Part shown: positions 7,511-14,805 of the stretch, in pieces
Numbering within the stretch: the stretch's first letter is position 1
Layout of the letters: every line of letters begins with the position of its first letter
NCBI GenBank assembly: GCA_018660405.1
Contig: JABJKL010000126.1
Coordinates: forward strand, 1-17,811
Length of the DNA stretch: 17,811 nucleotides
Direction: 5' to 3'
Origin: Pseudomonadota bacterium
GTDB lineage: Bacteria; Pseudomonadota; Gammaproteobacteria; Arenicellales; Arenicellaceae
Position numbers and translations under genes: made by a program
The notes under the pieces: model-generated
The model's database searches: none
What the model was told of the DNA's origin: nothing
The model's input: the letters and a program-made list of their open reading frames with translations, nothing else

Positions 7511-7561
7511 CGCGCGCCAACTAGTTGTAGTGCATTAAACAAACCACGCGAAACAAATTTA

Positions 7562-9136
7562 ATGACGGACTTGCCAAAAGAAGTGGCGCGCAGAAAAACC
7601 TTTGCGATCATTTCGCATCCGGATGCGGGTAAAACGACCATTACGGAGCGACTATTGCTGTCTGGCGGTGCCATTCAAATGGCGGGTAATGTTAAGGCTC
7701 GAAAATCCGGCCGCCACGCAACTTCGGATTGGATGGAAATGGAAAAACAGCGCGGTATTTCCATTACCTCTTCGGTAATGCAGTTCGAATACAGTGGCAA
7801 AGTTATCAATCTTCTCGACACCCCGGGCCATGCTGACTTTTCCGAGGACACTTATCGAACACTGACCGCAGTTGACTCTGCCTTGATGGTGATCGATATC
7901 GCCAAAGGTGTTGAAGAACGCACCATCAAACTGATGGACGTTTGTCGGTTGCGTGATACTCCAATTATGACCTTTGTGAACAAGATGGATCGCGAAGGCA
8001 GGGACCCCATAGAAGTGATGGACGAAGTCGAGTCGGTTTTAAACATTCGCTGCGCACCGTTAACCTGGCCGATAGGAATGGGCAGGGGTTTCGTCGGCAT
8101 CTATCGGCTCTATGACGACACGGTACATTTATTCGCCGGTCGCGGCGGTCGCGAAACAGATACGCTAATTAAGGGGCTTGACAGCAAAGCCCTCGATCAG
8201 GAGCTCGGGACGCTCGCGAGCGAACTGAGAGATGAGCTGGAGCTGGTCGTCGGTGCAAGTCACGACTTTGATCCAAAGGCCTATTTGGACGGTACTTTAA
8301 CGCCAGTGTTTTTTGGTTGCGCGTTGTCCAATCTCGGCGTTACTGAATTGATGGACAATTTCGTTAAATACGCACCCGCGCCAATCGGCCGTGCAACCGA
8401 GACCCGGATGGTCAGCGCGGATGAACCTAAACTAACCGGTTTCGTTTTCAAAATTCAGGCCAATATGGATCCTTCTCACCATGACCGAATCGCCTTCATG
8501 CGGATTACCTCAGGACAGTTCACCAAAGGCAAGAAGATGCGGCATGTTCGAATCGGCCGAGACATTACGATTAATAACGCCATCAGTTTTATGGCCGCAC
8601 GCCGTGAGCAAACAGAAGATGCCTGGGCGGGTGATATTCTGGGCTTGCATAACCACGGCACTATTCAGATTGGTGATACATTTACCGAAGGTGAGGAGCT
8701 AAAATTCACCGGCATCCCGAATTTCGCGCCGGAGCTATTCCGAAGAGTACGTTTGCGCGACCCACTAAAAGCCAAAGCCTTACAGAAAGGCTTGGTTCAA
8801 CTAAGTGAAGAAGGCGCGACCCAGGTGTTTCGTCCACTCATCTCAAACGACATGGTGCTCGGTGCGATAGGGATATTACAGTTTGATGTGGTAGCGCATC
8901 GATTGCAGAACGAATACAACGTTGAATGCGCGTTCGAAGCTGTCCAGGTTGCGACGGCCCGCTGGTTGGCCTTTCCTGACGTAAAAATGGAACAGGAGTT
9001 TCGTCGTAAAAACCAAAGCAATCTGGCGCTGGACGGAGCAGAAAATCTAACTTACGTGGCGCCGAATATGGTCAATCTTCAGTTGGCTCAGGACCGGTGG
9101 CCTGACGTAGCATTTCGTGCAACAAGAGAAGTTTGA
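7562..9136 (+). CDS. prfC: Peptide chain release factor 3 (RF3)
   Basis: RF3 is a ribosome-associated GTPase that removes RF1 or RF2 after peptide release. The protein has 524 residues, close to the usual 525-530. The GTP-binding motifs are in order: SHPDAGKTT (G1), the RGISITSS effector region (G2), DTPGHADFSEDTYRTL (G3) and NKMDREGRDP (G4). FSEDTYRTL and the C-terminal REQTEDAWAGDILGLHNHG and MEQEFRRKNQSNLALDGAENL separate RF3 from EF-G. The start ATG at 7562 gives MTDLPKEVARRKTFAIISH, a normal N-terminus, although no good ribosome binding site precedes it. The gene is convergent with nusG: the two stop codons are only 20 bases apart and no terminator lies between them. Confidence 0.97.
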   Translation: MTDLPKEVARRKTFAIISHPDAGKTTITERLLLSGGAIQMAGNVKARKSGRHATSDWMEMEKQRGISITSSVMQFEYSGKVINLLDTPGHADFSEDTYRTLTAVDSALMVIDIAKGVEERTIKLMDVCRLRDTPIMTFVNKMDREGRDPIEVMDEVESVLNIRCAPLTWPIGMGRGFVGIYRLYDDTVHLFAGRGGRETDTLIKGLDSKALDQELGTLASELRDELELVVGASHDFDPKAYLDGTLTPVFFGCALSNLGVTELMDNFVKYAPAPIGRATETRMVSADEPKLTGFVFKIQANMDPSHHDRIAFMRITSGQFTKGKKMRHVRIGRDITINNAISFMAARREQTEDAWAGDILGLHNHGTIQIGDTFTEGEELKFTGIPNFAPELFRRVRLRDPLKAKALQKGLVQLSEEGATQVFRPLISNDMVLGAIGILQFDVVAHRLQNEYNVECAFEAVQVATARWLAFPDVKMEQEFRRKNQSNLALDGAENLTYVAPNMVNLQLAQDRWPDVAFRATREV

Positions 9137-9156
9137 TGTAGAAGTTTTTCCCTAAT

Positions 9157-9690
9157 CTAACCTTTATCCACTTGACCAAAATCAAGCTCAACCGGGGTAG
9201 ATCGACCAAAGATAGAAACAGCAACACGCAGTTTCGATTTTTCGTAATTAACGTCTTCTACGGTACCGTTGAAGTCCGCAAACGGCCCGTCGACAACTCG
9301 AACCAGTTCCCCAGGTTGAAAAGAAAATTTGGGTCGGGGTTGCTCAGCACCTATTTTCACCTGCTGCAAAATGCCTTCGGCCTCAGCATCAGTCAATGGT
9401 GCTGGCTTGGTTAAAGTGCCACCGATAAACCCTGAAACACGTGGTACGTTTTTTACCAAATGCCAGCTTTCGTCATTCAGATCCATTTGCACGAGTACGT
9501 AACCTGGGAAAAACTTACGCTCACTGGTGCGTTTTTGGCCATTTTTCATTTCCACCACTTCTTCGGTAGGAACTAAAATTTCTCCAAAGAACTCTTCCAT
9601 TCCGTTGCGCTCTATATGTTCAAGTAGAGCGCGCTGAACGTGTTTTTCGTAACCAGAGAACGCTTGAACCACAAACCATTTCTTATCCAT
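9157..9690 (-). CDS. nusG: Transcription termination/antitermination factor NusG
   Basis: NusG binds RNA polymerase, suppresses pausing, and links it to Rho or to ribosomal protein S10. The protein has 177 residues, slightly shorter than in E. coli. The NGN domain begins MDKKWFVVQAFSGYEKHVQ and includes RKFFPGYVLVQMDLND and VPRVSGFIGG. The C-terminal KOW domain contains FQPGELVRVVDGPFADFNGTVEDV and ends EYSFGRST-like as SIFGRSTPVELDFGQVDKG. The ATG at 9690 is right: its A is the last base of the secE TAA (TAATG overlap), and an AGGTG ribosome binding site lies 7 bases upstream within secE. Unusually, nusG is the last gene here. In most relatives rplK follows; here the convergent prfC follows. 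Confidence 0.96.
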   Translation of the reverse strand: MDKKWFVVQAFSGYEKHVQRALLEHIERNGMEEFFGEILVPTEEVVEMKNGQKRTSERKFFPGYVLVQMDLNDESWHLVKNVPRVSGFIGGTLTKPAPLTDAEAEGILQQVKIGAEQPRPKFSFQPGELVRVVDGPFADFNGTVEDVNYEKSKLRVAVSIFGRSTPVELDFGQVDKG

Positions 9691-10037
9691 TAAGCGACAC
9701 CTAATATCCAATCGTAGATAGCGTTATACACAACCCGATCAAAAATCCATAACAACAGGCCCAAAATGATGACCATTACCAACACCATACCCGTACTCTG
9801 GATAGTCTCTTTGCGCGTTGGCCAAAACATTTTTCGTAATTCAGCCCGCGATCCTTTGCCGAAATCCAGCAGTAACCGCCCCTGGTCTGTGGTAAGAAAG
9901 GCTCCCACACCCAAAGCAACGGCAAGCACAACAGCCCCACCACGCATATACCCAGGAACGTCATCAGGCAAATAATAGAAAGTCCACACGCCTACGGCGA
10001 CCAGTGCGACAGCTAATACAAATTTGGGAATATTCAC
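9690..10037 (-). CDS. secE: Preprotein translocase subunit SecE
   Basis: SecE clamps the SecYEG protein-conducting channel in the inner membrane. From the GTG at 10037 the protein has 115 residues, a little shorter than the 122-127 of close relatives. Three hydrophobic segments are seen, two near the N-terminus (about 5-22 and 30-48) and one near the C-terminus. Between them is the conserved amphipathic motif SRAELRKMFWPTRKET that contacts SecY. The frame is open further upstream, but the only other usual start codon before the tRNA is a TTG inside tRNA-Trp, which is implausible. GTG at 10037 therefore remains, with only a weak AAGAG upstream. It overlaps nusG by one base, so the pair is translationally coupled. 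The tRNA-Trp 3' end lies 75 bases upstream, the order also found in Pseudomonas. Confidence 0.92.
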   Translation of the reverse strand: MNIPKFVLAVALVAVGVWTFYYLPDDVPGYMRGGAVVLAVALGVGAFLTTDQGRLLLDFGKGSRAELRKMFWPTRKETIQSTGMVLVMVIILGLLLWIFDRVVYNAIYDWILGVA

Positions 10038-10112
10038 AATATTATTTATCTCTTGTTCAATAACCTGTTCTATTTGGGCTTGGCTTACTAGTTTAAATCG
10101 AGAGTTAATCGA

Positions 10113-10188
10113 TGGCAGGCCAGGAGGGAATCGAACCCCCAACCTGCGGTTTTGGAGACCGCCGCTCTGCCAATTGAGCTACTGGCCT
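10113..10188 (-). tRNA. trpT: tRNA-Trp (anticodon CCA)
   Basis: On the minus strand a 76-base cloverleaf starts AGGCCAG and ends CTGGCCTGCCA with encoded CCA. The acceptor stem AGGCCAG pairs with CTGGCCT. The D arm is GCTC-AATTGGCA-GAGC, the anticodon stem is GCGGT/ACCGC around CTCCAAA, giving anticodon CCA, and the T arm contains GGTTCGATTCC. It lies between tuf and secE and is probably co-transcribed with them. Confidence 0.97.
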
Positions 10189-10317
10189 TCGTTAACTCTA
10201 TATTTTCTACTCACGTAACCTTTAATTGCTACTAATTACAATTGTTCTTAAAATGGTAATAAGGTTGCCCATGCTACCTTAACCCATCTACTAGTTAATA
10301 CTCTATACTGTTAATTC
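10189..10317 (-). promoter_or_regulatory. tuf-trpT spacer with hairpin and possible trpT promoter
   Basis: Downstream of tuf, a hairpin made by AAGGTAGC and GCAACCTT (one mismatch, loop ATGG; about 10258-10277) is followed only by four U, so it is a weak terminator or a processing site. Nearer the tRNA, TTAAAG (10225-10220), 17 bases and TATAGA (10202-10197) could form a promoter starting at about 10190, next to the tRNA 5' end. Confidence 0.35.
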
Positions 10318-11505
10318 TTACTCGAAGATTTTCGCTACAACACCCGCACCTACGGTACGCCCACCTTCTCGTATCGCAAAGCGCAAGCCTTCGTCCATCG
10401 CAATCGGGGCAATCAACTCAACCTTCACTTTTACATTGTCGCCCGGCATCACCATCTCTACACCTTCTGGCAACTCAACCGCTCCCGTTACATCCGTCGT
10501 GCGAAAGTAAAACTGGGGTCGATAACCTTTAAAGAACGGCGTATGACGTCCACCTTCCTCCTTACTCAATACATACACTTCCGCTTCAAACTTGGTGTGT
10601 GGGTTAATCGATCCAGGCTTGGCCAATACCTGACCACGCTCGATATCTTCTCGCTTGGTGCCGCGCAGTAATATACCCACGTTATCACCCGCTCGACCTT
10701 CGTCCAGCAGCTTGCGGAACATCTCAACACCCGTCACCGTGGTCTTCTCGGTGGCTTTAACACCTACAATCTCGATCTCTTCACCGACTTTAACAATACC
10801 GCGTTCAATACGACCCGTGGCTACCGTACCACGACCCGAGATTGAGAATACGTCTTCAACCGGCATCAAAAAGTCACCATCAATCGCCCGCTCTGGCTCT
10901 GGAATGTATTCATCCAGGGTCTTGCCCAGCTCAAGGATCTTCTCAACGTAAGTCGCATCGCCTTCCAGCGCCTTAAGCGCTGAACCAATAATAATCGGTG
11001 TGTCATCACCTGGAAATTCGTAACTGTCCAGCAGCTCACGAACTTCCATCTCAACGAGTTCCAGTAACTCTTCATCATCAACCATGTCCGCCTTGTTCAG
11101 GAACACAACGATGTACGGCACACCTACTTGACGAGCCAATAAAATGTGCTCTCGGGTCTGAGGCATCGGACCATCAGCGGCTGAACACACCAGAATCGCG
11201 CCGTCCATCTGCGCAGCACCGGTAATCATGTTCTTTACATAATCCGCGTGACCTGGGCAATCAACGTGCGCATAGTGACGAGCTTCTGTTTCATACTCAA
11301 CGTGAGCCGTTGCGATGGTAATACCACGCTCGCGTTCTTCGGGCGCATTATCAATATCAGCAAAGGCTTTGACTTCCGTGCCACCGTAAGTCTCGGAAAA
11401 CACCTTCGTCATCGCCGCCGTTAACGTCGTCTTGCCATGGTCTACGTGACCAATCGTTCCTACATTCACATGCGGCTTATTTCTTTCAAATTTTTCCTTG
11501 GACAT
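10318..11505 (-). CDS. tuf: Elongation factor Tu
   Basis: EF-Tu is the GTPase that delivers aminoacyl-tRNA to the ribosome. The protein has 395 residues, the usual length. The GTPase motifs are GHVDHGKT at residues 19-26, RGITIATAHVEY, DCPGHADYVKNM and NKADMVDD. Domain 2 and 3 landmarks include SGRGTVATGRIERG and GYRPQFYFRTTDVTG, and it ends REGGRTVGAGVVAKIFE. The ATG at 11505 has GCGAGG about 9 bases upstream. It follows fusA by 37 bases, as tufA does, yet is followed by tRNA-Trp and secE, as tufB is. It is therefore probably a hybrid of the two loci. Whether a second tuf copy exists elsewhere cannot be seen. Confidence 0.98.
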   Translation of the reverse strand: MSKEKFERNKPHVNVGTIGHVDHGKTTLTAAMTKVFSETYGGTEVKAFADIDNAPEERERGITIATAHVEYETEARHYAHVDCPGHADYVKNMITGAAQMDGAILVCSAADGPMPQTREHILLARQVGVPYIVVFLNKADMVDDEELLELVEMEVRELLDSYEFPGDDTPIIIGSALKALEGDATYVEKILELGKTLDEYIPEPERAIDGDFLMPVEDVFSISGRGTVATGRIERGIVKVGEEIEIVGVKATEKTTVTGVEMFRKLLDEGRAGDNVGILLRGTKREDIERGQVLAKPGSINPHTKFEAEVYVLSKEEGGRHTPFFKGYRPQFYFRTTDVTGAVELPEGVEMVMPGDNVKVKVELIAPIAMDEGLRFAIREGGRTVGAGVVAKIFE

Positions 11506-11542
11506 TTATCTAGCCTCGCTCTTGCTTTTACTTTTTACTTAA

Positions 11543-13645
11543 TTAAATACGGTTATCAATAGCGCTGGAAACATTACCAGGCGCCGGCAAATATTTTGCA
11601 AACTGCATAGTGTATACCGCTCGCCCTTGAGTGGCTGACCGTAATGAGGTTGCATAACCAAACATTTCAGCCAGCGGAACTTCCGCGTGAATACTCTTAC
11701 CAGACGGCGTATCTTCCATACCAAGAATCACCCCTCGGCGTGAATTTAAATCTCCATTCACATTGCCCATGTAATCTTCAGGCGTACTCACCTCAACATC
11801 CATAACGGGCTCTAACAACTCGATTCCAGCATTACGTGCGCCTTCACGGAAACAGTTACTGCCAGCGACCTTAAAGGAAAATTCAGATGAATCCACATCG
11901 TGAAAAGAACCATCAAATAACGATACTTTGACATCGATAACCGGGTAACCGGCGATCACACCCGATTCCATTGCTTCCTGAACACCTTTTTTAACCGCAG
12001 GAATAAATTCTTTTGGAATAGCACCACCTTTGATTTCGTCAATAAACTCGAAACCCTTGCCACGTTCTTGCGGTTCCAAACGCAAGAACACATGCCCGAA
12101 CTGACCACGACCACCCGACTGCTTGGCATATTTATGTTCCTGCTCAATGCTTTTACTAATGCTCTCTCGAAAGGCCACCTGCGGTTTACCAACATTGGCC
12201 TCTACACTAAACTCGCGCTTAAGACGATCAACAATGATATCCAGATGTAATTCACCCATACCTGAAATGATTGTCTGGCCGGACTCTTCGTCAGAGTGCA
12301 CACGAAATGATGGATCTTCCTGAGCTAACTTACCTAAAGCGACAGACATCTTATCCTGGTCGGCTTGAGTTCGGGGCTCCAGAGCTTGAGAAATCACTGG
12401 CTCAGGAAACTCCATACGCTCCAAAACAACAACATCGTTAGCGGCACACAGCGTGTCACCGGTAGTAACATTCTTGATACCAACGGCCGCTGCTATATCA
12501 CCCGAACGAACTTCTTTTATGTCTTCACGATTATTGGAATGCATCTGCAACAACCGGCCAACGCGTTCCTTTTTGCCCTTGGCCGAATTATATATATTGT
12601 CACCGGCTTTCATCACACCCGAATAAACACGAAAAAAGATCAACTGCCCAACATAAGGGTCAGTTGCGATCTTAAAAGCCAACGCAGCAAACGGTTCCGT
12701 ATCATCTGAAGCACGTTCAATAATGGTTTCGTTGTCACCTTCCGGATGGCCTTGAATAGCCGGCACATCAATCGGCGCAGGCAAAAAATCGATCACCGCA
12801 TCTAACAGGGCCTGAACACCTTTATTCTTAAAGGCCGAGCCACACAATACACAGACAATTTCATTCGCCAGGTTACGCGCACGTAAACCCTGCTTAATTT
12901 CTTCTACGGAGAGCTCACCCGTTTGCAGATAAGCCTCCATCAACTCTTCAGATGCCTCAGCGGCTGCTTCAACCAGATGCTCGCGCATCGCTTTTGCTTC
13001 ATCTTGAAGCTCAACCGGTATGTCGCGCTCTTCAAACTTTGCGCCCAGTGATGCGTCATCCCAATAAATAGCACGCATCTTTATTAGATCGACCAAACCC
13101 TCAAAATTATCTTCCGCTCCGATAGGCAGTTGAATCGGAACTGGATTGGCACCCAGGCGCTCCGACAATTGAGCAACAACGCGCGGGAAATCAGCACCAA
13201 CACGATCCATCTTATTAACAAAAGCGATTCGGGGAACACCGTATTTGTTTGCTTGACGCCAAACTGTCTCGGACTGTGGTTCAACACCACCCACCGCACA
13301 GAATACAGCTATTGCACCATCTAACACGCGCAAAGAACGTTCAACTTCAATCGTGAAATCAACGTGCCCAGGGGTATCGATAATATTAATGCGGTGCTCA
13401 GGGTAATTCGCCGCCATACCGTTCCAAAAGCATGTTGTAGCCGCTGAGGTAATAGTAATGCCACGCTCCTGCTCTTGCTCCATCCAATCCATGGTCGCGG
13501 CACCATCATGCACCTCACCCATTTTGTGCGACAAACCGGTATAGAACAAGATACGCTCAGTGGTCGTCGTTTTACCCGCATCGATATGCGCCATGATTCC
13601 GATATTTCGGTAGCGATCGATCGGAGTTGTGCGAGCCACGGTCAT
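11543..13645 (-). CDS. fusA: Elongation factor G
   Basis: EF-G is the translocation GTPase, and with RRF also recycles ribosomes. The protein has 700 residues, close to E. coli's 704. The GTPase motifs are AHIDAGKTTTTERILFYTG, RGITITSAATT, DTPGHVDFTIEVERSLRVLDGA and NKMDRVGADF. The full-length C-terminal part includes SGMGELHLDIIVDRLKREF, GRGQFGHV and the domain-V segment EVPLAEMFGYATSLRS. The start at 13645 gives MTVARTTPIDRYRNIGIMAH, two residues longer than the commonest N-terminus. It lies 27 bases after rpsG, in the standard rpsL-rpsG-fusA-tuf order. Many gammaproteobacteria carry a second EF-G; this one is in the canonical str position. Confidence 0.98.
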   Translation of the reverse strand: MTVARTTPIDRYRNIGIMAHIDAGKTTTTERILFYTGLSHKMGEVHDGAATMDWMEQEQERGITITSAATTCFWNGMAANYPEHRINIIDTPGHVDFTIEVERSLRVLDGAIAVFCAVGGVEPQSETVWRQANKYGVPRIAFVNKMDRVGADFPRVVAQLSERLGANPVPIQLPIGAEDNFEGLVDLIKMRAIYWDDASLGAKFEERDIPVELQDEAKAMREHLVEAAAEASEELMEAYLQTGELSVEEIKQGLRARNLANEIVCVLCGSAFKNKGVQALLDAVIDFLPAPIDVPAIQGHPEGDNETIIERASDDTEPFAALAFKIATDPYVGQLIFFRVYSGVMKAGDNIYNSAKGKKERVGRLLQMHSNNREDIKEVRSGDIAAAVGIKNVTTGDTLCAANDVVVLERMEFPEPVISQALEPRTQADQDKMSVALGKLAQEDPSFRVHSDEESGQTIISGMGELHLDIIVDRLKREFSVEANVGKPQVAFRESISKSIEQEHKYAKQSGGRGQFGHVFLRLEPQERGKGFEFIDEIKGGAIPKEFIPAVKKGVQEAMESGVIAGYPVIDVKVSLFDGSFHDVDSSEFSFKVAGSNCFREGARNAGIELLEPVMDVEVSTPEDYMGNVNGDLNSRRGVILGMEDTPSGKSIHAEVPLAEMFGYATSLRSATQGRAVYTMQFAKYLPAPGNVSSAIDNRI

Positions 13646-13672
13646 AACCTCTATATTCAGGCGTAATTAAGG

Positions 13673-14143
13673 TTAGAAACGGAAGTGAGAAAATGCTTTG
13701 TTGGCTTCCGCCATACGATGCACATCTTCACTTTTCTTGACGGCACCGCCGCGTTTATCAGCGGCATCCAACAATTCGCCAGCCAGGCGTTGCATCATGG
13801 ATTTTTCACCTCGGCCTCGGGCAGACTCAACAACCCAGCGCATAGCTAACGCCATTCGGCGTGAGGCACGTACTTCAACAGGAACCTGGTAAGTTGCACC
13901 ACCAACGCGCCGACTTTTAACTTCAACTACAGGTTTTACGTTTTCCAGAGCTTCGGTGAATACTTCCAACGGCTCTTTACTACTGCGTTCGCGGACCACA
14001 TCAAGCGCTCCATATATGATTTTTTCAGCGATGGACTTTTTACCATCCACCATTAAAACGTTCACAAACTTTGCAAGTGTTACATCACCAAATTTAGGAT
14101 CTGGCAATATCTCGCGCTTAGGAACTTCTCTTCTTCTAGGCAT
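13673..14143 (-). CDS. rpsG: 30S ribosomal protein S7
   Basis: S7 is a primary 16S rRNA binding protein that starts assembly of the 30S head and, in E. coli, represses translation of its own str operon mRNA. The protein has 156 residues, the standard length, beginning MPRRREVPKREILPDPKFG. The internal VNVLMVDGKKSIAEKIIYGAL, GGATYQVPVEVR and RRMALAMRWVV are family signatures, and it ends EANKAFSHFRF. The ATG at 14143 is preferred to longer in-frame extensions, which add residues foreign to S7. The 125-base spacer from rpsL holds a hairpin that could be the S7 target. Confidence 0.97.
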   Translation of the reverse strand: MPRRREVPKREILPDPKFGDVTLAKFVNVLMVDGKKSIAEKIIYGALDVVRERSSKEPLEVFTEALENVKPVVEVKSRRVGGATYQVPVEVRASRRMALAMRWVVESARGRGEKSMMQRLAGELLDAADKRGGAVKKSEDVHRMAEANKAFSHFRF

Positions 14144-14201
14144 AACGCGCTCAGCTAAATAAGTAGTCGTAATCTGTAAAAGAGCTAAAGACGACTTACC
14201 G

Positions 14202-14216
14202 CCGGACATAGTCCGG
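14202..14216 (-). promoter_or_regulatory. rpsL-rpsG intercistronic hairpin, candidate S7 autoregulation site
   Basis: CCGGAC, loop TAT and GTCCGG form a perfect 6-base-pair hairpin. Flanking UUAC and GUAA can extend it across a small internal loop. In E. coli S7 binds the rpsL-rpsG spacer to control the str operon. The position matches, but binding here is inference. Confidence 0.4.
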
Positions 14217-14268
14217 AGTAACTCACCCAATAAATTGTTTTACCCGGTTTGGCCTTTAAAAAGCCAGA

Positions 14269-14643
14269 TCAGGATTTTGGACGCTTGGCGCCGTACTTGG
14301 AACGGCCTTGGCGCCTTTCAGGTACACCTGACGTATCAAGTGCACCACGCACCGTGTGGTAACGAACACCTGGTAAATCTTTAACACGACCACCACGAAT
14401 CAGTACCACCGAGTGCTCCTGTAGATTATGTCCTTCACCACCAATATAGGAAGTAACTTCAAATCCATTAGTCAAACGTACGCGAGCGACTTTACGCAAA
14501 GCCGAGTTCGGCTTTTTTGGCGTAGTGGTGTAAACACGGGTGCACACACCACGGCGTTGCGGACATGCCTGTAGGGCCGGTACATTTGATTTTTGCACCT
14601 GACGTTTACGAGGCTTTCTAACTAATTGATTTATTGTAGGCAT
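14269..14643 (-). CDS. rpsL: 30S ribosomal protein S12
   Basis: S12 is part of the decoding centre of the 30S subunit. The protein has 124 residues, the standard length: MPTINQLVRKPRKRQVQKSN at the start, TTPKKPNSALRKVARVRLT, IRGGRVKDLPGVRYHTVRGALD and the end RSKYGAKRPKS. The lysines where streptomycin-resistance mutations usually occur (K43 and K88, counting Met as 1) are wild type, as is the aspartate after K88 that is beta-methylthiolated in other bacteria. It is the first gene of the str block. The ATG at 14643 has no visible Shine-Dalgarno; a U-rich tract and CTGTAGTACGTT occupy the place. Confidence 0.98.
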   Translation of the reverse strand: MPTINQLVRKPRKRQVQKSNVPALQACPQRRGVCTRVYTTTPKKPNSALRKVARVRLTNGFEVTSYIGGEGHNLQEHSVVLIRGGRVKDLPGVRYHTVRGALDTSGVPERRQGRSKYGAKRPKS

Positions 14644-14655
14644 AACGTACTACAG

Positions 14656-14692
14656 AAAAAAACCAGACCTTCCCGTAACCGGGCAGATCTGC
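14656..14692 (-). terminator. Probable transcription attenuator in the rpsL leader
   Basis: Within the short transcript leader, CAGATC-TG-CCCG pairs with CGGG-AA-GGTCTG around a GTTA loop (10 base pairs with a 2x2 internal loop, 14691-14664). Seven U follow at 14662-14656. This has the form of an intrinsic terminator placed between the promoter (14707-14735) and the ATG at 14643. I recall that a premature-terminator leader of rpsL has been described for Pseudomonas, so it may be the same class. An alternative palindrome GCAGATCTGC (14683-14692) overlaps the 5' arm and might compete with it. Confidence 0.6.
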
Positions 14693-14706
14693 TCAAAAGT
14701 GGCGCG

Positions 14707-14735
14707 ATTCTAGGCATCTGCCCTGCCCATGTCAA
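14707..14735 (-). promoter_or_regulatory. Sigma-70 promoter of the str operon (rpsL-rpsG-fusA-tuf)
   Basis: A consensus -35 TTGACA (14735-14730), a 17-base spacer and -10 TAGAAT (14712-14707) predict a start near 14700, with a leader of about 57 bases before rpsL. This is the best promoter match in the window and fits a highly expressed operon. Confidence 0.85.
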
Positions 14736-14805
14736 GCTTGTATTTATAATGATTTCACAGGTGTTTCGTAAACCATTTTTTGCCGCTTATTAGAAGACAC
14801 CAAAA

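Noticed and set aside
10038..10142. N-terminal extension of SecE beginning at TTG 10142
   Set aside because: The first residues are encoded by the 3' part of tRNA-Trp, which would be processed away; they do not resemble SecE.
10318..11505. Simple assembly misjoin at the repeated tuf gene as the full explanation of the odd order
   Set aside because: A misjoin could create fusA-tuf-trpT, but would not explain why nusG is followed by prfC instead of rplK. It stays a possible partial cause and is listed as a refuting test.
14745..14750. TATAAT as a -10 for the cation transporter gene
   Set aside because: No -35 hexamer is found at suitable spacing, and the element is AT-rich background upstream of the oppositely oriented rpsL promoter. 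It was left out as too weak.
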